Of a DNA stretch of 64,000 nucleotides, positions 26,326-34,580 are shown in pieces (position 1 is the stretch's first letter; every line of letters starts with the position of its first letter). The stretch spans positions 1 to 64,000 of the forward strand of contig JAQXDE010000064.1 in NCBI GenBank assembly GCA_029251525.1, written 5' to 3'. Under the pieces are notes generated by a model, which searched no databases, was not told where the DNA came from, and worked only from the letters and a program-made list of their open reading frames with translations. Source of the DNA: Saprospiraceae bacterium (GTDB lineage Bacteria > Bacteroidota > Bacteroidia > Chitinophagales > Saprospiraceae). The translations under genes were made by a program, and so were the position numbers.

Positions 26326-27480
26326 ATGAGATTAATCTTATTAGCGGTATTTTTTTTCATCTCTTTTAAGGCAGCTTCTCAAGAAACTTTTAGCCATATA
26401 AAAGAAAGGACCTTCAAAGATCCAACTGATTTGATTGGCTATAACTTCAGACCATTCAAAATGGAAATTCCTGGTAACTACAATCCAACTATGGTCAAAG
26501 CTGGAGAATATTCGTTTGGAATAACTCGTGGTCGGCTGTATGTAAATGGTAATAGAGAAATTGAAGGTTTGTATGAAATCAATAATATTGAGCCAGCTAA
26601 TTATGGTTATCGAATTTTATTATTGAATTCCAGAAATCCATCTGATAGAGGACATTTAAAAATTATTTTAAATAAATATGCGGAAGCAGAATCTGTTATC
26701 TTTAAAAAGGGAAAGAAGGGGCAAGAAGTTATCTTTCATTTACCAGATGCAAAAAAGAATGTTTTAGACCAAGAAAAGAAATATTTTACAGATTTAGGGG
26801 AAATAACTGTAGAACATTCTGATAGTTTGTGGGGACAAAGAATATTTCCATATATCAGAATCGATCAACAAGCTAATATTCAGAGCCGTCTTTATGAGGT
26901 AGATAGTACCGTTATTACTTTTGAAGAAGTAATTACAATAAAGGAGAAAAAGAAAAAGAGGCCAAAAACTAAAAAAAAGCCGAAAACTAAAAAAAAGAAA
27001 AAAAGAAAAAAAGAAAAGGTAGAAGAAGAGGAGGAAGAGTGGGGATCTCTAGCTGAAATGAATGGTGAAAACAAAGAAGAGAAGATAGAGGAAATTGTCC
27101 AAAAAGTAACAGAAAAAAAACCTCGAGTTCCAATTGAAGAGGAATCTCAATTGGAAAAATCTGACCTAGAAGAAATAGATAAAGCTGCAGCTCCGGAAAA
27201 AGATGAAGTTGTTGTAAAAAGAAAAGTAACTAAAAAGTATTATGTAAAGGTTAAAACAATAGTAAAAAATGAAAACAGAACTATTGAAAAGAAAACCCTC
27301 TCATTTCTAGTAAAGGGAATTGATGAACGAGAAGATACTTCTGCAAAAAGCAATGAAGAACGATTTCAGTTGTCAATCAAATCCAAAGGAAAGAAAGAAC
27401 TATATCTTTATTTGAATGGAGATAGAACAGTAAGTTCAATTGAAATAGAAGGAATAAAATATTTAGTGAGAGGGCATTAG
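26326..27480 (+). CDS. Secreted protein of unknown function with a Lys/Glu charge-block linker
   Basis: I do not recognise the family. A Sec signal (MRLILLAVFFFISFKAASQ) precedes a globular N-terminal part (residues about 20-200). Next comes a stretch of almost pure lysine (KKKKRPKTKKKPKTKKKKKR, about residues 207-226), then an acidic run (VEEEEEEWG) and an E/K-rich segment to about residue 300. The C-terminal part is probably beta-rich (FQLSIKSKGKKELYLYLNGDRTVSSIEIEG). The charge blocks suggest a flexible linker or a nucleic-acid- or polyanion-binding segment. It ends in a strong shared terminator. Confidence 0.7.
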   Translation: MRLILLAVFFFISFKAASQETFSHIKERTFKDPTDLIGYNFRPFKMEIPGNYNPTMVKAGEYSFGITRGRLYVNGNREIEGLYEINNIEPANYGYRILLLNSRNPSDRGHLKIILNKYAEAESVIFKKGKKGQEVIFHLPDAKKNVLDQEKKYFTDLGEITVEHSDSLWGQRIFPYIRIDQQANIQSRLYEVDSTVITFEEVITIKEKKKKRPKTKKKPKTKKKKKRKKEKVEEEEEEWGSLAEMNGENKEEKIEEIVQKVTEKKPRVPIEEESQLEKSDLEEIDKAAAPEKDEVVVKRKVTKKYYVKVKTIVKNENRTIEKKTLSFLVKGIDEREDTSAKSNEERFQLSIKSKGKKELYLYLNGDRTVSSIEIEGIKYLVRGH

Positions 27481-27504
27481 TTTTTTACCTTCAATTTAAA
27501 AAGG

Positions 27505-27541
27505 AAAAGGCTATCAGAGTATTTTCTGATAGCCTTTTTCT
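27505..27541. terminator. Strong bidirectional terminator
   Basis: A perfect 14-bp stem (AAAAGGCTATCAGA at 27505-27518, complement at 27525-27538) with a 6-base loop is followed by T-rich sequence. It lies between two convergent genes and would serve both. Confidence 0.9.
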
Positions 27542-27558
27542 TTTTTCCATTAACTAGT

Positions 27559-28269
27559 CTACCATGGAATCAATAAAACCCTTCCTCTTCTAATCATATT
27601 ATTTTTTAATTTATTTACTTTTTTTAAGTCAGAAATTTCCACCTTATATTTTTTAGCAATATAAGAAAGTGTTTCATTTCTAGCTACAGTATGAGACTGA
27701 AGAGGTAGAACCAACTCTTGACCAACTGAGATTTCATCATTTTTCAAATTATTAGCAGCTTTCAATTCCTCAACTGTTAAATCATATAGCTCAGATATTC
27801 TAAATAGGTTTTCTTTTCTATTTACTACATGCATAGGTTTATAAATTGATCCACCTTTTGCTGAAAAAATAGCTGATTCGGTAGGAATATTCTTAGGCAT
27901 TCCAATAGTCTTTGGTTGTAAATTGATTTCTTGTTTTGGTCGAATTTTATTAGAAACTAAACTATTCCATTTCCTTAATTCTTTAGCCGTAATATTATAT
28001 TTCTGTCCAATATTATACAATGTTTCGCCTCCACGTACTATGTGAACATCTTTTCTTGGAATTTCTAGAACTTGCCCATTTAAGATTTTATCTCCTTTAA
28101 TATTATTCACCTTTTTCAAATTTTCTAAAGAAACGTCGTATTGTTTCGCAATTTGATTAAGGTTGTCTTTTACTATAACAGTGTGCTTTAAAGCATTTTT
28201 TTGAGTAAACGAAATTGTAGAAAAACTAAAAAAAAGAAGCGCAGTTAGTACCAATGACGGGATTTTCAT
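27559..28269 (-). CDS. Secreted protein with four LysM domains
   Basis: A Sec signal (MKIPSLVLTALLFFSFSTISF) is followed by four LysM modules: HTVIVKDNLNQIAKQYDVSL, HIVRGGETLYNIGQKYNITA, HVVNRKENLFRISELYDLTV and HTVARNETLSYIAKKYKVEI. Each is followed by a N-x-(L/I)...I-x-x-G-Q-x-L-x-(I/L)P ending. LysM binds N-acetylglucosamine polymers such as peptidoglycan. No peptidase, amidase or other catalytic domain is present; 236 aa is accounted for by the modules and a spacer of about 30 residues between modules 2 and 3. It probably acts as a periplasmic or surface peptidoglycan-binding protein. Confidence 0.92.
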   Translation of the reverse strand: MKIPSLVLTALLFFSFSTISFTQKNALKHTVIVKDNLNQIAKQYDVSLENLKKVNNIKGDKILNGQVLEIPRKDVHIVRGGETLYNIGQKYNITAKELRKWNSLVSNKIRPKQEINLQPKTIGMPKNIPTESAIFSAKGGSIYKPMHVVNRKENLFRISELYDLTVEELKAANNLKNDEISVGQELVLPLQSHTVARNETLSYIAKKYKVEISDLKKVNKLKNNMIRRGRVLLIPW

Positions 28270-28380
28270 TTTTAATTTTTTAGGTTTATTTAAAATATAA
28301 TATCTGATTAAAAAATTAAGATATAATTTTTTTCTAAATATATTACTTTATTATTGAATTTGATTTGAAAAAAATTACTA

Positions 28381-28414
28381 AAATAAAAAAAGCCTCGAAC
28401 TAATGTCCGAGGCT
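28381..28414 (-). terminator. Terminator after the truncated gene
   Basis: An inverted repeat AAGCCTCG-A-AC (28390-28400) pairs with its partner at 28404-28414 with one mismatch. On the minus strand it is followed by TTTTTTTATTTT. It is intact even though the gene before it appears truncated. Confidence 0.8.
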
Positions 28415-28443
28415 TCCTTTCCTAATTTTAATTTTTTGTTGTT

Positions 28444-28752
28444 CTATAATACTGAAGTTTGAACAGGTTCTGTCCATCCACTTTTTCGACCGTCGCCAGC
28501 GATGGCTCGGATTTTTACAAAAATCTTTTGGTTAGATGGCTTATTCAAAACTTCAAATTTTTGCTTCGTGCTATAGTCGCCATTAAACCAATTATCTTGA
28601 TCCAAACTCCATTCAAAGCCGACCATTTTGCATAAGCTTTTTTGCGCAGGATCGATTTTATAATTCACTTCTATTCCTCCTAGCTGTCCATTTGATTTGG
28701 CAGTAAAATCTGTTGGGATTAATAATTGGGCACCAGAATGATTTAGTACTCA
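28444..28752 (-). pseudogene. 3' fragment of a protein gene of unknown function
   Basis: On the minus strand an open frame starts right after an in-frame TGA and reads VLNHSGAQLLIPTDFTAKSN, then GQLGGIEVNYKIDPAQK and an FN3-like end (GFEWSLDQDNWFNGDYSTK, FVKIRAIAGDGRKSGWTEPV). There is no ATG at the beginning. The first possible starts are internal, a GTG at 28668 and an ATG further in, so coding sense extends upstream of any start codon. I read this as a gene whose 5' part was lost, probably by insertion or deletion at about 28.75 kb, where two mobile-element-like repeats begin. A short functional protein starting at the GTG is the alternative. The family is not recognised. Confidence 0.55.
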
Positions 28753-28782
28753 GTTAATTTTGGAATATCTTATAATTAGACT

Positions 28783-28850
28783 TGTATCATTATTTCAGAA
28801 CAAGACATAAGTACTACTTTTTGTGTATCACTATTTTAGGACGGGACATA
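28783..28850. repeat. Two 27-bp imperfect direct repeats, possible transposon-end remnant
   Basis: Copies at 28783-28809 and 28824-28850 agree at 22 of 27 positions; both begin TGTATCA and end GACATA. Their starts are 41 bases apart. Reiterated motifs of this sort occur at the ends of IS21-like and other rve-transposase elements. No transposase gene is nearby, so this would be a scar. The name is an inference from the layout, not from a match. Confidence 0.4.
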
Positions 28851-28924
28851 TTTATAATTTAAGAATTAACAATATTTAATTTTACAACAACCTATTTGCA
28901 ATTACAATTCAATCACTAAAACAC

Positions 28925-28955
28925 AAAAAAACGCTACTCAGGTTGAGCAACAGCG
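28925..28955 (-). terminator. Desaturase terminator
   Basis: Downstream of the desaturase stop on the minus strand, an imperfect hairpin (CGCT...CTC / GAG...AGCG, 28932-28955) is followed by seven T. The stem has an asymmetric bulge. Confidence 0.55.
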
Positions 28956-29013
28956 ACCGCTCGTTTTACCAATCCCAAGGCGGTGGTGTACCCAAACATT
29001 GCGTATTAAACTA

Positions 29014-29976
29014 TTAGATAACCGCCTTACGAATCAAAGACAGATACCCTTTTTCCGATATCCCTTTTTCATAAAAGCCTTTCTTTAATAATATTTGGTG
29101 CATCTTAGGTAAATTATAAGGAGGTACCCCCATCATTAAATGATGCTCCGCGTGGTAGTTGACAAAGTGTGGGGCGACTAATAATCGTTCTATAGGATTC
29201 GCATAAGTCGTTCTAGTATTCGTATGAGGATCACCTGATTGAATGACCAAAGAATGTTCTGCCATTGAACGAATTCTATTAAATAGTTGGAAAGTAGTGA
29301 AAAGAGAAATGATCCAAAGAAGATATAACCAAGGATGACCGATTGCCCAAAGCACGCCAAAGATTAATACATTGACGAATATTGGGCCTGAGAGATTGGT
29401 AATGCCATTGTATAATATTTTCTTAGGGGTGCGTTCTGCTGGATCTATCCATTCAACTTTTTTTCCTAGATTATATTTTAAAATGCCCAACTCCATCATG
29501 ATAAAAGCTCTCTGTGTTTTGATACCTGTCATACCACTTAAGTCCCTTAAAAACTTTCGACACATACTAATCATTCTTGCGGGATAGCCCGTTGTCAATA
29601 ATAAATCAGGATCTTCATCCGTACCTGTATGCACATGGTGTATATTATGATAAGGACGATAAGCACCTAAATCCCCTAAGATTGGATAGGCGCCAAACCA
29701 TCTGCCAATCACATTATTGAGTCGTTTAGATTTAAACAAAGCATAGTGCCCCGTATCATGCATAATGACAGAACAACCTAACTGTCGACCTCCCATGATA
29801 AGCCATGCAGCTATATAAGTTAAGGGATGTGGATAGTAGATCACCAAGGCAAAGGTAGCAATGATTAAGGCCCAAGTAAATAGGACTTCATATAAACCTC
29901 GCCAATTACTTTTTTGTAATAGTGATTTTCTTTCTTCTTTACTAAGCCATTCGGCAACGGAAAGCATATTTTTCAT
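29014..29976 (-). CDS. Membrane fatty acid desaturase / hydroxylase-type di-iron protein
   Basis: This di-iron membrane enzyme inserts double bonds (or hydroxyls) into fatty acyl chains. The three histidine boxes are complete: HDTGH at residues 73-77, HNIHH at 110-114 and HAEHH near residue 275. Four or more hydrophobic segments lie around them, for example VLFTWALIIATFALVIYY and PIFVNVLIFGVLWAIG. At 320 aa it is a normal length for the bacterial group. It stands alone between the truncated gene with mobile-element-like repeats and the 41-bp hairpin array. Its coding sequence looks somewhat richer in C and G than its neighbours, so recent acquisition is possible. Confidence 0.9.
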   Translation of the reverse strand: MKNMLSVAEWLSKEERKSLLQKSNWRGLYEVLFTWALIIATFALVIYYPHPLTYIAAWLIMGGRQLGCSVIMHDTGHYALFKSKRLNNVIGRWFGAYPILGDLGAYRPYHNIHHVHTGTDEDPDLLLTTGYPARMISMCRKFLRDLSGMTGIKTQRAFIMMELGILKYNLGKKVEWIDPAERTPKKILYNGITNLSGPIFVNVLIFGVLWAIGHPWLYLLWIISLFTTFQLFNRIRSMAEHSLVIQSGDPHTNTRTTYANPIERLLVAPHFVNYHAEHHLMMGVPPYNLPKMHQILLKKGFYEKGISEKGYLSLIRKAVI

Positions 29977-30238
29977 GGATGTAAAATTAAGTAAAATAAA
30001 TTTGGGAGGAACTTATTCAAATACTTCCTCTTCTAAAGGTTTAAAGCTTCTCAACCGTGAATTGTCGAACAAAGTAATTCAGATAAAAATCATTCCTGCT
30101 GCGCGATACAAAATGATTGACAATTAAAAGGAAAGCTGCTAATTAAATGCTAAGCATTTACACTAACTAAAGAAACGGATTTCATCCGTCAGTCTCCAAG
30201 TATAACCAGAAAAAATTAGCCACTTTCATTTTTCCAAT

Positions 30239-30450
30239 TAGAAATAAGAAATGCCCCTCTGATGCAAGAGAAGACACTTTTTCATATAGAAACACCGCTT
30301 CGACTCAATCGAAGCCCTTTTTCCAAATAGCAATACAACTTCGATGCAAGCGAAGACACTTTTCCATTTAGAAACACCGCCTCGCCCCAAGCGAAGCCGC
30401 TTTTCCATATAGCAATGCAACTTCGATACAAGCGAAGTCATTTTTCCAAC
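30239..30450. repeat. Tandem array of 41-bp hairpin-bearing units
   Basis: Units start at TAG: 30287-30327, 30328-30368, 30369-30409 and 30410-30450 are each exactly 41 bp. A more diverged 48-bp unit precedes them (30239-30286) and a partial one follows (from 30451). Two sub-types alternate, one starting TAGAAACACCGC and the other TAGCAAT(A/G)CAAC. Each unit holds an inverted repeat of the form CTTCG-x3-CAA-x-CGAAG (CCTCG in one copy) and ends in a TTTTCCA tract. The 41-bp period is not a multiple of three, so it is not coding. There are no unique spacers, so it is not CRISPR. Confidence 0.9.
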
Positions 30451-30657
30451 TAGAAAAGAACCTCCACCTCACTCAAAAAAGTCTCCCAAAACCCTCTTTC
30501 CACATAAAATTCATTTTTCCACAAAACACTATTGATTTTAATACGTAAAATACCTAAATTACATGTTAGCGGAAATCATAAACCATTAATAATCAAGGTT
30601 TTATGTATTTTTAAAAATTAAACGAAAGAAAAATAAATCGACTTTCCCGTTTAAATA

Positions 30658-30665
30658 TATTTTTG
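30658..30665 (+). promoter_or_regulatory. Possible -7 element for the DUF4175 gene
   Basis: TATTTTTG fits TAnnTTTG, 92 bases before the chosen ATG at 30757. No clear -33 TTG is seen at the expected distance. Confidence 0.35.
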
Positions 30666-30756
30666 CCAAAAAAAAGCGTTTTTAAAAGGCAAAAAATCTA
30701 AGCTTCTGTTGTACTTTTTTAAAACATTTTATTCAACTTTTTTAAGGGAAAAATCC

Positions 30757-33700
30757 ATGGCAAATTCAACAAATAATTATCAATTGCTTATCTCTAAGTT
30801 AGATAAGTTTATTCGTAAGTTTTATGTCAACCAACTCATTCGAGGGTTTCTATATTTCTTTGCTTTAGTCTTGGTTCTCTTTTTGGGGATGAACTTCTTG
30901 GAGCATTTTTTCTTTTTCGGTTCGGGTACACGTAAGGTGATGTTCTACTCTTTTATGGGAGCGAGTGCAGTATCTTTTGTGGGTTGGGTCTTAATTCCTT
31001 TGTTGAAATATTTTCATTTGGGAAAAGTAATTTCGCATGAACAAGCAGCTGGAATTATTGGTGATCATTTTCCAGATGTAAAAGATAAATTGCTTAACGT
31101 ATTGCAACTCAGCAAGCAAGCAGAAGGTTCTGAAAATGCACAACTCGTTTTTGCAGGTATCAATCAAAAGACCGAAAAGATAAAATTAGTACCATTTCGA
31201 TCTGCCATTGATTTGAGTAAAAATCGACAATACTTACGATACACTTTGCCGCCTTTGATGTTGTTATTAGTTGTTTTATTTGCTGCGCCAAGTTTGATAC
31301 CAGATAGTACCAACCGGCTGTACAATAATCATAAAGAATTTGAACGAGATGCACCATTTCATTTTAAAATAGATAAAGAGGATTTGACAGTTGTTCAATT
31401 TGAAGATTTTTTATTAGAAGTTGAAGTAGAAGGAGATGTTTTACCAAATGAAGTTTTTGTGGACATCGACAATTATCAGTATAGACTAAACAAAGATGAG
31501 CAAGACAAATTTTCTTATCGTTTTTCTAATGTTCAAAAAAATACAGATTTTAAAATCTTCTCAAGTGGAGTAGAGTCTGAAAAATATAATTTAAATGTTT
31601 TGAAAAAACCGAACATCTTAGGTTTTGATATTACTCTAGATTATCCAAATTATATAGGTCGAAAAAATGAAACTTTAAGTAATATCGGCGATTTGGTTAT
31701 TCCGATTGGAACTAAAATCAATTGGAATTTTAATGCTTCGAATACTGACAAGATTGCTATTAATTTTTCTGAGAAAAAAGATCTTATCAATACAGACCGA
31801 GCAGGGGAAGAAAGTTTTAGCTATCGAAAACAAGCTTTGCGTGATGAGATTTATAAATTATACATTTCTAACAAAGCTCTTCCAAATGCAGATTCTGTAG
31901 GTTACTCTATCACGGTCATTCCTGATCTTTATCCAACAATTAAGTCTGAGAAATTTATTGATAGTTTAGATGCTAAGTTATTGTTTTTCGTAGGTGATGC
32001 TGCTGATGATCATGGTATTTTAAATTTATCATTTAATTACCGTATCAAAAAAGAAAATGGTCAACAAGGAGAACTAGTCAATATCAAAATGGCTAAGCCT
32101 TCCTCAAAGACTGCACAGTTTGATTATACTTTTGACCTTCAAGAATTGGAATTGAAACCAGGTGATGAAGTCTCTTATTACTTTGAAGTATTTGATAATG
32201 ATGCAGTTAATGGAAGTAAGTCTGCTAAGACTAATTTGGAATTATTTGAAATGCCTACATTAGAAGAGTTAGAAGAAAAAGAAGATCAGAACAATGAAGA
32301 TATTCAAAAGAAACTAGAAGAATCGTTGAAAGAATCAAAGAAGATTCAAGAGGATATGAAAAAAATGCGGGAGAAAATTTTACAGAAAAAAGAATTGGAT
32401 TGGCAAGATAGAAAGGAGTTAGAAAAAATGTTGGATCAACAAAAACAGTTGGAAGAAAATATCAACAAGGCGAAAGAGAAGTTCGAAGAAAATATGAAAA
32501 ATCAAGAGGAATTTGAGCAACAACCAAACGAAGAATTGCAAGAGAAGCAAGAGCAAATGCAAGAAATGTTTGAAGAGTTGATGAGTGATGAGATGAAAGA
32601 ACTAATGAAGCAAATTGAAGACCTTTTGCAAGAACTCAATAAGGATGAGGCTTTGGAGATGATGGAGGAGATGGAAATGAATGATGAGGAAGTAGAAATG
32701 GAGCTCGACCGAATGATCGAAATGCTCAAGCAATTGGAGATGGAAAAAGATATGATGGAGCAAATTGAGGAGTTGGAAGAATTAGCAAAAGAACAAGAAG
32801 AGTTAGCAAAAGAAACGGAGGAAGAATCTAAACCTCAAGAAGAGTTGGAAAAAAAGCAAGACGAGATCAATGAAAAATTTGAGGATATCCAAAAGAAGCA
32901 AGAGGAGATGGAAAAGAAAAATGAGGAAATGGAAAACCCAAAAGATCTAGGAGATAAAAAGGAAGAGATGGAAGACATTGAGAAAGATCTGGATGATAGT
33001 AAAAAAGATTTGGAACAAAAGGAAAATAAAAAAGCATCTGACAAGCAAAAGAAAGCCGCAGGCAAAATGAAGGAAATGGCAGAGCAGATGCAAATGGATA
33101 TGGAAGGTGGTGAAATGGAACAACTAGAAGAAGACATGGCTGCGCTTCGTCAGTTATTGGAAAATTTAATGACACTTTCTTTTGATCAAGAAGACGTGAT
33201 TGATAATTTTTCCATGACAGGTGTTACTACTCCTCGATATGTTGATCTTGTTCAAGAACAATATAAATTGAAAGATGATTTCCAATTGGTTGAAGATAGT
33301 TTGCAAGCTTTGAGTAAAAGAGTTTTTCAAATTGAGTCTTTTGTTACAGAAAAAATTCATGATGTAAAAGTTAATATGAAGGAAGGATTGACAGAATTAG
33401 AAGCTCGTAAAAAACCTCAAGCATCTGAACATCAACAAAGATCGATGAAAAACGTTAATGATTTAGCATTGATGTTGAGTGAAGTAATGAATCAAATGCA
33501 ACAGCAAATGAGTTCAATGATGCAAGGTTCTCAAATGTGTAAGAAACCAGGTGGTAAGCCAGGTAGCAAACCGGGTAGTAAACCTGGTGATAAAATGTCG
33601 CAAGGCCAAGGCGATTTAAATAAGCAAATGGAAGCTATGAAAAAAGCATTGCAGCAGGGGAAAAAAGGAAGTAGTAAACAATTTGCTGAGATGGCCGCTA

Positions 33701-34095
33701 AGCAAGCTGCACTTCGAAAAGCATTAAGAGATTTGGCAAAAGAAAAGCAGCAGAAAGGTCAAGGAGACAAACAGTTGCAAGAAATTATAGAACAGATGGA
33801 TAAAGTGGAGACTGATTTGGTAAATAAGCGTCTTACTAATGAGATGCTTAAAAGACAACAAGATATTTTAACTCGATTGCTGAAAGCTGAAAAAGCTGAG
33901 CGTGAAAGAGAATACGAAGAAAAAAGAAAGGCTGAAACTGCTTCTCAAAAAGAAAGAAAAATGCCTCCTTCTTTAGAAGAATATATTAAGAAGCGAGAAG
34001 CTGAAATTGAAATGTTCAAAACAGTTTCTCCATCACTTCGACCATACTATAAAATGTTAGTGGAAGAATATTTTAAGTCTTTAAAAGTAAATTAA
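30757..34095 (+). CDS. DUF4175-type membrane protein with a very long Glu/Lys/Met-rich coiled coil
   Basis: I start at the ATG at 30757 (MANSTNNYQLLISKLDKF), preceded by AAGGGA; an in-frame ATG at 30709 would add 16 residues without an obvious ribosome site. The N-terminus has two membrane segments (LIRGFLYFFALVLVLFLGMNF, VMFYSFMGASAVSFVGWVLI) and a third near residue 170 (LPPLMLLLVVLFAAPSL). A beta-rich extracytoplasmic region to about residue 500 follows. Then comes a 350-residue coiled coil of E/K/Q/M heptads, a GKPGSKPGSKPGDK linker and another helical part. Bacteroidota have such DUF4175 proteins; the function is unknown. A role in envelope structure or as a scaffold is a guess. The next gene is about 80 bases on. 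Confidence 0.85.
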   Translation: MANSTNNYQLLISKLDKFIRKFYVNQLIRGFLYFFALVLVLFLGMNFLEHFFFFGSGTRKVMFYSFMGASAVSFVGWVLIPLLKYFHLGKVISHEQAAGIIGDHFPDVKDKLLNVLQLSKQAEGSENAQLVFAGINQKTEKIKLVPFRSAIDLSKNRQYLRYTLPPLMLLLVVLFAAPSLIPDSTNRLYNNHKEFERDAPFHFKIDKEDLTVVQFEDFLLEVEVEGDVLPNEVFVDIDNYQYRLNKDEQDKFSYRFSNVQKNTDFKIFSSGVESEKYNLNVLKKPNILGFDITLDYPNYIGRKNETLSNIGDLVIPIGTKINWNFNASNTDKIAINFSEKKDLINTDRAGEESFSYRKQALRDEIYKLYISNKALPNADSVGYSITVIPDLYPTIKSEKFIDSLDAKLLFFVGDAADDHGILNLSFNYRIKKENGQQGELVNIKMAKPSSKTAQFDYTFDLQELELKPGDEVSYYFEVFDNDAVNGSKSAKTNLELFEMPTLEELEEKEDQNNEDIQKKLEESLKESKKIQEDMKKMREKILQKKELDWQDRKELEKMLDQQKQLEENINKAKEKFEENMKNQEEFEQQPNEELQEKQEQMQEMFEELMSDEMKELMKQIEDLLQELNKDEALEMMEEMEMNDEEVEMELDRMIEMLKQLEMEKDMMEQIEELEELAKEQEELAKETEEESKPQEELEKKQDEINEKFEDIQKKQEEMEKKNEEMENPKDLGDKKEEMEDIEKDLDDSKKDLEQKENKKASDKQKKAAGKMKEMAEQMQMDMEGGEMEQLEEDMAALRQLLENLMTLSFDQEDVIDNFSMTGVTTPRYVDLVQEQYKLKDDFQLVEDSLQALSKRVFQIESFVTEKIHDVKVNMKEGLTELEARKKPQASEHQQRSMKNVNDLALMLSEVMNQMQQQMSSMMQGSQMCKKPGGKPGSKPGSKPGDKMSQGQGDLNKQMEAMKKALQQGKKGSSKQFAEMAAKQAALRKALRDLAKEKQQKGQGDKQLQEIIEQMDKVETDLVNKRLTNEMLKRQQDILTRLLKAEKAEREREYEEKRKAETASQKERKMPPSLEEYIKKREAEIEMFKTVSPSLRPYYKMLVEEYFKSLKVN

Positions 34096-34175
34096 AATGT
34101 TTAGTGTTTTATAATGAATAAAATTCCTCGCGTGGAATATTATTTTCATTTTTATACTTCAATCATTATCTTGAA

Positions 34176-34580
34176 ATGAATCATCCGCTTATGTTAAGAT
34201 TATCCTCGAATCCTAAAAATATTGAATATGTTGAACCATTTGTTGAAAAATTGGTGAAGCAATATCACATCAGCCCAGATATGTATGGAAATATTCTAAT
34301 AAGTTTAACCGAAGCTGTAAATAATGCCATCCGCCATGGAAACTGCAACGATCAAAATAAAACAGTCAAAGTAAGTATGCAGAAAGTGAATGAGCATAAA
34401 ATTGCTTTTCAAATTTCAGATGAAGGTACAGGTTTTGATTTTAATAGTGTCCCAGATCCTACTTTACCTGAAAATATTTTAAAAATGGGTGGACGAGGTG
34501 TGTTTTTAATGCGACAACTTTGTGATGATATTCTTTTTCATGACAATGGAAGTACTGTTGAAATACAATTTAATATATGA
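34176..34580 (+). CDS. RsbW-like serine-protein kinase / anti-sigma-type ATPase
   Basis: This 134-residue stand-alone GHKL ATPase domain has the N-box SLTEAVNNAIRHGN, the G1 box ISDEGTGFD and the G2 region KMGGRGVFLMRQLCDD. Proteins of this type (RsbW/SpoIIAB) phosphorylate anti-sigma-factor antagonists or bind sigma factors. No antagonist (STAS) or sigma factor gene lies beside it, so its partner is elsewhere. Its last four bases (ATGA) overlap the ybeY start, so the two genes are translationally coupled. Confidence 0.88.
   Translation: MNHPLMLRLSSNPKNIEYVEPFVEKLVKQYHISPDMYGNILISLTEAVNNAIRHGNCNDQNKTVKVSMQKVNEHKIAFQISDEGTGFDFNSVPDPTLPENILKMGGRGVFLMRQLCDDILFHDNGSTVEIQFNI

Larger units (their letters stand above)
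29977..30756. other. Long gene-free region holding the hairpin array
   Basis: No supported ORF occurs between the desaturase and the DUF4175 gene. A minus-strand frame at 30238-30441 is open only because it crosses the tandem repeats. Contents are a small hairpin with arms ACGGAT/ATCCGT near 30174-30189, the 41-bp repeat array (30239-30450), and AT-rich sequence with the DUF4175 promoter region. Confidence 0.7.

Noticed and set aside
26892-27074. Ser/Phe-rich minus-strand ORF
   Set aside because: It is the complement of the Lys/Glu-rich linker codons of the plus-strand gene.
28921-29013. tRNA-like or structured RNA in the G+C-richer patch after the desaturase
   Set aside because: No cloverleaf or T-arm sequence can be drawn; the hairpin fits a terminator.
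30238-30441. 67-codon minus-strand ORF across the hairpin array
   Set aside because: The repeat period of 41 is not a multiple of three, so the repeated peptide pieces come from shifting frames; it is an open frame by repetition only.
30239-30450. CRISPR array
   Set aside because: Units are contiguous with no unique spacers of constant length, and no cas genes are in the window.
32502-33175. Several Ser/Ile-rich minus-strand ORFs
   Set aside because: They mirror the Glu/Lys/Met coiled coil of the DUF4175 gene and have no independent support.
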